DNA of 64,000 bases, taken from contig CH002044.1 in NCBI GenBank assembly GCA_000149265.1, forward strand, positions 1,873,327-1,937,326, read 5' to 3'. Below are positions 1 to 10,858 of the stretch, piece by piece (the first letter of the stretch is position 1; every line of letters begins with the position of its first letter). The notes beneath the pieces were generated by a model, which did no database searches, was not told the DNA's origin, and was given only the letters and a program-made list of their open reading frames with translations. The position numbers and the translations under genes are program-made. The DNA is from Ciona savignyi (Eukaryota; Chordata; Ascidiacea; Phlebobranchia; Cionidae).

Positions 1-3000
1 ACTAAATTAAAAATCTCAAGTGTTTTTATCTTGCACAGGAAATATAAGGTGTATTTTTAAGATCTTTTAAATTCAATTGGTATATGTATAGGCTACTACT
101 TTAATCAACACTTTTCTTCCAAGATTTTACCTTATCAAACTAGTTTTATTCTATTTTACGCACATTATTGTGTAGTAAATATTGCGTAGGTTTTTTGATC
201 AGTTTTAGCATTTATATATACTACTTTTGTTTCCAATTATTGTGTTGGTGTGTTTTGACAACTGTGGTTCTGTCGTCCTTTCTGTTTCTTGTCCAATATA
301 CTGCATGATGAGAATTATATACATATCTTTTTTAATTAAATAAACTAATAAAACATAAACCAAACTAAAATCGGCCTGTGTGTGACGGTCGTTTATCTAA
401 ATAAGAGATAAAGTTATAAAATTTTAAAGTACGAAAGGTGTTTTTAATGCGTCAGCCGGGGTCGTAAACTTTATTTCAGTCAACACTAAAACGGAATGCA
501 CTTATGCACACTGCGTGGGCGCAATACGTGTAGTGAGCAAATAGCGGTCCAATTCGGCGAAACTTAGCGGATATAACAATAATGAGATAAGAAGGACATT
601 GCATCCTAAAATACAAACAAAAATCAACAATATATACTGGTTACCTAAAATAAATGTGGTGATTATTAGCTGTTAATAAATTGCAATAAAAATGGGTAAA
701 CAGTTAAAGTAACTAGAGAAAAATATAATGCCAAAGAAAGGGTGAAATTGGAACTAGCCAAATTATAGGCGGAAGGTATATGGGTATTCGAAATCCTCTC
801 CTGCAAGTCTGTATCAGACTATGAACCATATAAACATTAATTGCTCCACTAACATTAGTGGATGCTGGTATGAGTTGCAAAAAACTCAATTCCACTAAAC
901 CCGCTCGTGCGTATGGAAATGAGGTAAAACTCATACAGATTTCCCGGAGTTGCCTGGCGGTCACGACTTTTAAATCAATCAATGTGGATTCCTCGTACCC
1001 CGAGATGCAAACAAGAAATTCCAAAGTATTGCGCACGCAACGCAACCTACGCCATAAGATTTAGTCAGAATTTCCACCCACCGTAAATTTTTTATACAAA
1101 TACGTTGAGGCTTAAAGTCAGCACTTGTCGAAAATCTCAGCGAAGTGAAACAGTTTTCGTTCGACAGTGCGTCAGCGACACGGAGTTAAAAAAACAACCG
1201 CAACAAAAGGACGAGTATTCTTGCTCAAAAATTTACCTACAGTATATAACCGTGCTGCAGATGTTTAAAATATGCGGGAATGTCCGTAACGTTTCCAGAC
1301 CACCCAGTTGAAACTAGCCAGATTTCTTGCTCGGAATTACGCGTGGATTACGTGACTTTAGCTATTTATCCGATTTCATTTTCAAAATTCGTAACGATTT
1401 TAAATTCCGCTTATATTAACCGCACAATGACAGATACGTTACGGGACTTTGATAACTTCAACAAAACCGGGTCTGAGCCACGGCCATTCGCGAATAATAC
1501 ACAATGCAAACACCGCGGCTTTCGCCAACCAACCGGATAGGCCGCAGAAAGATGACTGCTGAAACGCCCGAACAAAACGGGAAAACAAACAATATGACTG
1601 CGCCTTCTAAACTCCAAATCTTTAAACGTGATAAATCATCTCAAACTATATATTAACACACAATAAGCTATTAGAATACATTGACAATTCATAAGCGTGC
1701 GCCCAATAGAGTATTCTGTATACCATGAGTTCAGTAGATTGTGGTTTTGCGTGTTTATTGTTGTTACAGCTGAATTTCGCAGTAGTTTTATCGAAACACG
1801 AATATCAAATTGAACTTTCCATATAAAAGAGATAGCTTCGACGCATATTTGTACATTAGGCAAATCCATAATCCCAAATCCGAAAACTAGGAATGGGGGC
1901 CTTTAAGGTTCACTGACCCTTACTTTTGTTATAATGCATCCAGCTTAGTCATTGTTGAGTTCTTTGTATATGAAAGACATCACGCTTGGTTAACACTATA
2001 TCATTGCTTTTCCAGCGCCTTAATTGAAAGCAAACTGAGTTTTGCAGTTCGGTTGCTAAAATTACTATGCTAATTTTGTTGACGATTATAGTAATCATTT
2101 TCTAACCGACTTGCGTTCATAAAAAAACCCAAGACAAACATTAATGAATAAAACACATTGAATATTAATATTTAATTACGATTATTTATTTGTGATATTT
2201 GGGGGGAAATAAATGCAACATTGTAACAGTTCTGCATGTTTTACTTAAATTTAAATACAACAACTAAAAATAGAAACGTTTTTTGTCGTCCACTCACCTT
2301 TGAAGATTCATTCTAAGATTGTACCCACGGTTTCACGAAGACGACTTTATTTGTAAGGGATCTAAAAACCTCTGCAACCAATATTAGTTCAACAAGCTCG
2401 CCTCAGGGACATTAGTATCACTCTGTCAACTATGTGCAAGGGACAGCTCTGCATCTTCTAATCAAGTTCAGTGCCTTTTTTCCTCGTCCGCTTCAGTGAT
2501 TCTCGTTTATGTTTTCTATGAGCTTTCAACCCGAAGTGACCTTCAGTTCCGACTGGCCGCAGAAACTCTTGAAATTCCTGCTATTGATTTGCTTTGTGTT
2601 GTCTGTCAGTAAGCTTACAGTCATGTGGCATGACACAACAGAAATATTTTCACGGTTGTGACAAGAGTAGAAAAGCAAATACCGACATAAATTTAAGACT
2701 TTTGACCAACAATTTAATAAAGCTGGCTTTCCCGGTGGTACTGTGACCCAGATGATTATTATCTTGTGGGTTGCTTAGTTTAAATGCGTTCATTGATTTG
2801 TATTATTTACACAAATCTTGAAGTAACTTGCAGTTAATCTGAATTCAACAACTTTTAAAAGATTTCAAATAAACAAAGAGATAAAATTGTTTACACAGGA
2901 TAAACCGGATTTCCGTGCCAATAGTCCACTAAACTTGTTTATATGACATCACACAGCGTGAGATTCGCACTGATCATAGGCTTATGTGACGTCTTATTAG

Positions 3001-5172
3001 GCTTTTTTCGATTAATAATGCGAAGTAGTTTAACATTTAATATTATTAATTATAAAATTCGAAAATCTCCGACTTAAATCTGTTTCAGAACTTGACTTTA
3101 ATTGTTCACCTGGCGACCTTTTGTTACGTCACAGACGGTATTGTATAGTAGTTCTCAGAACGTAGAGAGTACACAGCAAATGTTATTTGTTTATAGATCT
3201 AGACTGCGCTGCGTGCTCCAGATTGATAAGATTAACTCGGGCCTGTGATGTATCAATCTATGCATTATTGCACAGGGTTAATCTATAGATAAATCTCATT
3301 GTTGTATCATATGCGTTGCTATGGGGCGCCACAAGGGATTTATGATTATTATCCTTCAGACAATACTCTAATTGATAATTGTGATATAAACTGCCACATT
3401 GTTGTTGTAGCGCTTTCCGTTGTGAATCAAACCGGTTGTAAAACTTGGGAAAACCCAGTTTTTGTTTCGGTTTTCAGTTTCAAAATAACACACGTAGACG
3501 TGTGGTGAGATAATAATTTGATTTTTAAACTCCCTGTCCATTCCGTTGCATTTTATCGGTCCCGTCAGCACGTAAACAAAACACCAGCCTCTTACCCGAG
3601 CTGTCGAATGAGGCCTCTGGGAAAATCGGAAACTAAAATGGCCATTTAGACGGGAGTTAAACATAATAATTGTACATAAGTTAAATGATTTTCCATTTTG
3701 TAGCACACCATTACCAAACAGTGTCTAAGAACCAAACATTTTTATTTAAAAGATGTGGGTTAGGTATTTTGTATGTATTTTTAAATCAGAATTATAAGCT
3801 GTTTTTAAATTAAAAGATAAAAAAATAATAAAATTGTAAAAAACGGTGCTTTAAGTTTTTCTTTAAAATCGCTATCCTAATTTTAATAAAATTGAAATAC
3901 ATAATAAACACCTATAAAACAGGCTTTAGATAAAAAGTGATTTTTAATCTTTGATAACAAATATTTCTCCACAAAGAGTCTACCATATAGGTACCGTCCA
4001 CAAAAAACTGTTAAAAGTGTCAATGTGCGCATGAAAACCAACTGGTATGTGCCTTTGAATATTTTTATACTATGGCTATGATAGTATAAATATTTTTTGT
4101 TGTGTCGTTAGATATACTTGTAGATCGCTTAGTAATTTAGTTTAATGTTTTTGCTCCTTAAAAAAACTATTAAAGAAAAACATATTTGTAATGTAGCAAC
4201 CAAACGGAAAGAAAAAAACGTCAAAACAGTCGTTATAGCACGACTGGAAAAATAAATAAAACTCAACAACAAAAGTAGAAATTGTCATATTTTCGTTGTA
4301 TGTATATTTCTCGGGCGTGTTGCGGCCAGTGGTGTATTTAAAGTGTGAATTATCGCATTGGGTAAACGTTTTAATCCAAACAATATCCCGTACACTGTAA
4401 GCTTACACCTTCGGTTCATTTAAATGCTTGTAGAACACTTCCTAAATTAAGTCTCACAGATCGTCACCAAACTAATTGAAAAGTTTAAAGATGCGAAAAT
4501 GTAACTCTCATGGAGTGGTGAACAGATTTGCGGCTCTATAGTGGAACCGACACCAATGTTATTTTAACCAAGTGCAAGCCCATGTACACTTATATTTTGT
4601 TGCCACCACAAATGAGATTGTAAGAATACCTTACATCGTATCCATATTTAATCTCTGATGCTGAAATAGACGACTGGCTGAGGCCCAACATTACATATTA
4701 AATGTGTGTTTTGATAAGTTACGATAGATTTGCCACCCCAATTTATTTACAACTGAAAATATAAGTGAAATATATAAGACTTCAGATGATCTTGTATATA
4801 AATTTATGGCAATTACAAAGATGTTGTGATCTTAAAAGTGTTATATATAAATGTATATATATGGCATCGATCAACTTTTTTGCCCGTGGGCACTGCTGTT
4901 TAGCCATACCAGTATTTTGCAATTGAGTAATTTACAGGCAATAACGAAGCAAAGCAAACCTGTACGAAACCTGTACCAAACGACCACATATTGATTCCTT
5001 TTGGAGGTTAAAACTGGCATTCAGCCGGTGCAGATAAAATCATGTTCAAGAACCAATAGGTGCCATTCAAATGCGGGATTTACGGTAAAATCGATTGGTT
5101 ATCATTGGTTCCGGGAGCCAAGGTTATGTGCCCGGTGATGACGAATGAGCTCTGTACCTGGCAACAAGCGAA
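1..5172. other. Intergenic, no supported gene
   Basis: AT-rich DNA with many stops in all frames. A somewhat more GC-rich stretch at about 790-1640 has open frames of up to 110 codons on both strands, but I see no splice-site pairs, signal peptide or recognisable motif. It may be regulatory or belong to a gene left of the window. No tRNA or repeat copy was recognised. Confidence 0.5.
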
Positions 5173-5272
5173 TCACATCGCGGTTTGTTTGGAAATTGTG
5201 ACATCAATTTGCGCGGTTTTCGACAGGTAAGTGTAGGTTGCTTCTCACTGTGGCTTTTGGTGCGATTCGATT

Positions 5273-5307
5273 TGACGTGATGACGTAATTACCGTTTCAT
5301 GACGTCA
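5273..5307. promoter_or_regulatory. Cluster of three CRE/ATF-type TGACGT sites
   Basis: TGACGTGA (5273-5280), TGACGTAA (5281-5288) and the perfect palindrome TGACGTCA (5300-5307) lie within 35 bp. They are just downstream of a strong donor (CGACAG/GTAAGT, exon end 5226) that probably closes a non-coding first exon, and about 130 bp before the start codon at 5436. Such octamers are bound by CREB/ATF bZIP factors; their use here is inferred. Confidence 0.5.
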
Positions 5308-5435
5308 CACTGAGTTTGGTGAAGATTCGTCAAGTCGGTCAAGTGCGACCTGAATTGTCGCACTTGGAAAACATCATATTCCGGATTTGTATAAAGCTGT
5401 GTTTTATTCTCCAGGAAACCAAGCACGGAAATGTT

Positions 5436-7367
5436 ATGGCGTCGGCGGATAGAGCGGTGTCGATGCTAATATATGCGGGGTTCGCGTATATTGCAGCAGC
5501 AATAGCGAGCGAAACTGTACTGGCTAACGTTAGAAGGTAAGTTATGGGCGTTAAGTTTTTTTCCCACTGCGGACACAACTATTCATAGAAAATTTACCCT
5601 GATATTATGTACTATTGAGAGTCATGTTGCATGGAAATAATAGGTTATACTTAAATCACACTTATCCTTGCTTTATATTACCGCCTTGTTTTTCAGTTCA
5701 AACCCGTATTCAATTGCACAGTAACTTGGTAGTTTATTTGCTTAGAAAATCCAGTCGGCAGCGAGCATTTTTATTCATTTATTGTTTTTTTCAGGAAACC
5801 TGTTAAAGAAGCTAAATCTTGTATAAAGGACAAGTTAACTAAGAAAGAAGGCAAGTGCGATTGTTATGTTGCTATGTTGTTGTACTGGACATTGTGACGT
5901 ATAAATAGATTATACAGATTCATATGGCGTTACAATAACTTGTGATACTTTTGCTTTTATAGGATGGAAGGGGCATGTAAAGAAGTTGTCGCGATATGTC
6001 TCGTCGTCTGTGGAGGGTTTCATTTCAAAGGCTCGAGCCATTAACTCTGACGTAAAACCGGGCAACAAGAATATAGATTGTGACGTCACAAGCGCAAATA
6101 CTCAAAACGTGAGTGGAGAATGCGAGGCTGGTTGCGATTCAACAGATAGTACTGGAGGAGTTAACAATAGTGTGGAAGATAAAGGTTTAGATTCTGGGGG
6201 TGTTTTTGTGATCGCGCATACGCAGATAGTGACTCGGATGACGACTCGTGCGTGACCGATTTGACCGACGTAACAAGCAGTTCATCTGTGACGTCGGAAT
6301 CGCCATTACCACCTGATATGGATGGCGTCAAGCGATCAAAGTCGGATTACAATGGAAGCTCGAATCCTGGAACCTGCGAATCAGAACGTGAGACCGATTA
6401 TCGAGGCGACGCAGCGCAAAAAGAAGTTTCGACGCAAAGTAAGAAGGATTATGACGTAACAAAACCCAACAAATCGTTGATTGAGAAAAACATGGACGAA
6501 GCAAGTTACCAGCAGCAGCTGCGGTCTATGGAATCGGAGATGTTGATTAACTCGAAGATTATCGAAAGCGGTGTGGATATGAACAGTGTTCAACGTGACG
6601 ATTCGGGAATTCCCCAATCGCCGGCCATGGACACGATCACCGAAGAGGAGGAGGAAGGAGAGATCAACAAAGAGAATAACAGGAGAGAGGAGCGGTGTGA
6701 GGTAGCAATATCATGTGATGACGCAATTCACATTAATACTGCGGATGTTGACACTTGTGCGGGAGTTAACGGTGAATCAATATGTGAAAACGCCAAACCG
6801 GATAGTGGTGTAGTAAACACCAACGATACTGACTGCTTAAAGAACGCTTGCGCTGTAGATGACCACAACAGCAGCGATATTCAGACGATAGACGTAACAA
6901 ACGAACATGTGACGTCACAGTGCGAATCATCCCACCATAGTACAGTGCAAGCTTCCTGTGTTGATGTCACAATGAGAGCTGAGAATGTGTATTGTGATGC
7001 ACTTAATGCTGACAATAGTGAAGCATCGAACATGGGACAATCCTGTGTGAGTGGAAAAACTGAAGCACCGATGGAAAGTGTTAAAAAAACAGACGAAACG
7101 CAGCTACATGTTGAAGAAACTGGTCCGATTACTAAAGAAATTGAACAGGGCAAAGTGAGTTCGCCGAGTAACGGCGATCCAACTGCAATTTTGCCAACAG
7201 AAAACACTTTAAAAAGAGAAGAAATAAAACCAGAAAAAGTGACCGAGGAAATTGAGGAGCAGTTCGATGAAACAACGGAAAATGCGAAGGAAACAAAGAC
7301 AGACGAACTCCGAATACCCAAAGAAGACGCGTCGAAAGCTCGGAAAGACACGACTGTTAAGGTATAG
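5436..7367 (+). CDS. Membrane-anchored acidic, probably disordered protein (N-terminal part of a C2 protein?)
   Basis: I do not recognise a named family. Coding exons are 5436-5536, 5795-5850 and 5963-7361/7367; a 5' non-coding exon probably ends at 5226. The chosen start, GTTATGGCG, is the first in-frame ATG after the acceptor at 5414. Residues about 8-26 form a hydrophobic segment (LIYAGFAYIAAAIASETVL), followed by a basic stretch, so a single-pass N-terminal anchor is likely. The rest is long, acidic and rich in S, T, E, D and N, with a recurring Asp-Val-Thr tripeptide. The second intron has a GC donor (AAG/GCAAGT at 5851) but splices in frame. The reading frame changes between 6183 and 6253, next to runs of five G and five T; one base is probably missing from the assembly. 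The exon either stops at TAG 7365-7367 or splices at AAG/GTATAG (7362) in phase 0 to 7800. Confidence 0.65.
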
Positions 7368-7799
7368 ACAGCTTCGTTATAATTATATATTGCCCCGGGT
7401 GGTGATTGTGGCTTCATGTCGCGTCACGTGGTGGGCTGTGGTCGCGCAGGGAATTCTGTGCGTTACTGCGATTCTATTTATACCAAAACGAGTGTTATCA
7501 GACTGACTATCGTGTATTTGTGTATTATGCCTTTTGGGCATATTAATACACAACACAACTAACCTTTGCACGCCTACCTGCGGTTACTACGAAAAAGTAA
7601 AAACGTTAAATACCCAAATTTTACTAAATCGTAATACCCCTAGGTCGTTTACTTTAAAACAATAAAAAATCGTATTTCTTACAAACCACTATATTCACCT
7701 AATAGCATCAGAGTTTATGAAGAATTTTTAAACATAACTTTAACAGAGTGGGCGATTGATTTTATCACCCTAAATAAATAATTCCCAATATCCATAAAG

Positions 7800-8979
7800 G
7801 TGATAGGAAATCAACTGGCATTTCACGGCACTCGGTCGCTGTCTGGCTCCCCAACACTGTGCAGCATGGCGGTCAAGCTCTGGATCGCAAATGAAAACGA
7901 TGACGACGCAGTCGGTGATTTTGGTGTCCATGTCGGCACCGTCGAAGGATTAACGAGCAATAAATCGAAAATTTACGTCAAAATGTAAGTTATGCAAAAG
8001 TTAACCCTTGGTGCAATGATGTGTCAATGTTGGCTTTGTAAACTTGCATTGCCCGGTTTCGAGCCCGTTATCGTCCTTAAAATTGAGAATAGTATCGCTT
8101 GGGCTGAATTTAAATTTAAACACCCTTTGTTATTAAAATTACCCTCGATATAAAACTTTTTTAACCCCTTTCTTTGTGCTTCAAGTCGATTGAAATTCTA
8201 AATTAAAGTCTATGGAATTAATGGGACTCATGCTTGATATTGGAATCATAAGATGTTGAACCGGAAAGACTGAAATCTTTACCACAATATCTCGCACTAT
8301 GTGCGGTGGTCTATACAAAATACTTATTTTTCTTTTGAATTCACATTAGAATTCTGCCAAGTGCCTTGTTTAATGATACAAACCGCCACAAGCGACTGAT
8401 TTCGATGTGAAAACCGTTGGACACTGGGCTCATGGCGCCAAAAACGGAACAGCATAAACGATACTTTCACCTAAGGGGTAGAATATCTTTTTATTCTAGG
8501 TGGATGCTAGAGAACCCTTGTGAGATTATCACCTCTATCCAGTTCCAGGGAGTTTTAATTCTATTTCATTTCCTTTACAGAACATTAGAGAATCCAGATA
8601 GTGACATGAAACGAATCAAAAAGAAAACAAAACCAAAGAAGCTAACACAAACGGTTACATTTGGCAAGGATGTAGTTCTCCATAAAGTTCCATCATCGTT
8701 CGCCAACCGCGGACGCCTGACAGTGGCGGTTTGGTCCCAGTCAGCGAAAAAGAACAAACGACTTTGTGACGTGGACATAGAGCTGGGAAGACGTAAGTGT
8801 GTTTTTTACCACCAATGTCGGATTTAAATAAACCATACGCCATCACTATAATTATTACATCATTGATATATACAGCGAAAATCGGTGTATTTTTGCTTGT
8901 TTTAAAAGCTTAAATAATTTTTGTCCTTTTAAATTAAGATGTGATTTCTAGAAACAAGGTTTGGCGACCAGAAAAATGA
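7800..8979 (+). CDS. C2-like domain exons, synaptotagmin-like fold
   Basis: Exons 7800-7984, 8581-8792 and a last exon join in phase (2, then 1). The joined frame gives a strand-rich segment reading GDFGVHVGTVEGL, then KIYVKITLENPDSD, a basic KRIKKKTKPKK patch, and GRLTVAVWSQS with CDVDIEL. This is the order of strands and the polybasic strand of synaptotagmin-type C2 domains. The usual calcium-binding aspartates are not evident, so it is probably calcium-independent. The last exon is ambiguous: an acceptor at 8938 gives an ending NKVWRPEK (stop 8977-8979), while one at 8951 gives a longer tail ending at 9049. AATAAA lies at 9275-9280. The frame is open upstream of the first ATG (7866) and fits a phase-0 splice from the acidic gene, so one protein (membrane anchor, acidic linker, C2) is plausible. 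The alternative is a separate cistron starting at 7866. Confidence 0.55.
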
Positions 8980-9617
8980 CGTCATGACATTATCACAAAA
9001 GTTAAGCTCAAGCAAGGACCGAACGGATGCGACCCTTTATTTATGCTGAATGAACACTGTGACGCAACAAAGGCCAAGAAACAGCGAACAACCAATTTCA
9101 AAAAATACGTAGTGTGGTACATTAAATACGTCTCAAAATGTCATAATTATGGTTTTGTTGCCACACAATGGGTTTAATGATTTCCGCGAATTAATTAAGG
9201 GTGCTATGTCATAATTATCTTTGTTTAATTTCATTGTAAAAACGTTTAATTTATCGTTGTTCCTATTGTTGTGAAATAAATACCATTTTTAAATCACAAC
9301 ATGTGTTTTGGTGTGAGTAAAAATAAAATGCCAGTGATTTTGGTTAGATATACAAGGGTTATTAAATAATAACAGAGATAAGATTATAAAGGTCCAAATT
9401 CTTGTTCGGCGCCTACTTAAGACACGGTAGTCCTTTTGGTCGAAAAAAATTCCCGCCAATATCTCCGTTATTACGCGACGAATTAAATTATATTTATTTC
9501 GGAAAATAATTAGTTAGAAAAAATTATTTTGGTCCAACGGTTATTTTCGAGCCTTTTTTGTAACAAGATCGATCTGGGCGTAATTTAAACAAACCCGATA
9601 GTATAATGTTCGAAAAC

Positions 9618-9836
9618 TTAAAAATAACTATGTTTAAGTTGCATACAGTATAACGAAAACGTGATACCTAAATTTAAACCATGGTTATTTTGGTTTAAAT
9701 AGCTTGCCAGCCACTTGGTAGTGCTAGAGAGTATGGATGTGACCTCGAGGGCATCTGCCTTCTTTTCGCCCAGTAGCCACCGGTATTTTCCGATGTAATA
9801 CGTGATGTGATCTTCGACTTTTACTGAAGTAAACAA
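9618..9836 (-). pseudogene. Decayed partial copy of the tyrosinase last exon
   Basis: About 100 bp at 9690-9800 resemble 11126-11222 in the last tyrosinase exon. The nearly shared run GGTAGTGCTAGAGxGTAT is followed by matching codons. In protein, ALEVTSILSSTTKW parallels [14 protein letters not shown] of tyrosinase. The membrane segment and Cys-rich tail are absent, and the copy runs into unrelated sequence on both sides. It lies about 1 kb beyond the tyrosinase stop on the same strand, so it is probably the remnant of a tandem duplication. Confidence 0.6.
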
Positions 9837-10858
9837 ACTATAATATCACGGCTATGCGTTGTAATGCGAAAACAACAAATAGAGTTATCAAACCACAACA
9901 ATGACGATATTGTGTGTGCTGTTGTGCAAAGCAACTCGAGTTACAAACGGGAAAGGAAATGAGGAATCATGCGAACAAAGGATAAACGCGTGTAGGGTTG
10001 TTAGGCTACATAACATGAAAAAATCTTAATCTATTTCACCACATTATATAGATTCCCGTCTTAACCTAATCCATGTTCCGCGGTGTCATCTGGAGTTATT
10101 TAAATCTAGCTTACTTTTTACCGGGCTTGGTCTTATAATAAGCTCTGACTCTGTGACTGCGCCTTTTTCCTTTGCTGTCTGTCAGTAAACAGGTAGACGT
10201 CCTTTTTGACCACGCAAGTGATCACCGTATATATTAATAGTATCATAATCCAGTGCGTGGATCGTGACCCACCCTTATAATAAATGTTAAAACACAGGTA
10301 GTCGTGAGGATATTACGCGTCGACTACTGGGTTATCGTATCTATTATCAGTTGGTTAAATTGACACAGTGCCTCATGCAACTTACACCCCTCCAGCTTGG
10401 TGTCAGCTTTTCCGGAGAAAATCTCTAACAGGTGCTGCCTTTTTTAACACAATATTATTGTGAATGAAACTGTGCAGGCTGATACAATGTCCTGTCGCCC
10501 CAGGCTCATACTATGTTGTTTTGAATTTGACCTGCCTAAGTTTTGATACCGTGATCGTGTAGTACGTCCGCTATAACATAATGTATATGAAACGGTCATG
10601 CCAACTGTTGTCCATAAAACTTAAACTGATCAGCAAAACGCAAAATTATCTTTTTAAATCGCATATCTAGCGGGTATCAGCATTTGTGGCCAAGAAAGAC
10701 AATATGTAAAACATACTTTTAATTAAATTTATTGGTTTCACGTTTACTGTAAGAAAAAAAACAATGAAAATGGATATTTCCTATAACATGAATATAACAT
10801 ACAATGATAGAGTGAAGATATCTCAAACATGACTTCATCAAACGGACACAGGTCGTCA

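Noticed and set aside
713..1045. 110-codon minus-strand frame
   Set aside because: No domain, signal peptide or splice partner; the opposite strand is equally open, so it reflects base composition.
2458..2577. Minus-strand open stretch (EFQEFLRPVGTEGHF... with a basic tail) after a CAG acceptor
   Set aside because: Looks protein-like, but the acceptor has a purine-rich tract and no partner exon was found.
6381..7417. Long minus-strand frames opposite the acidic exon
   Set aside because: Mirror of the biased acidic coding strand; no splice or start context.
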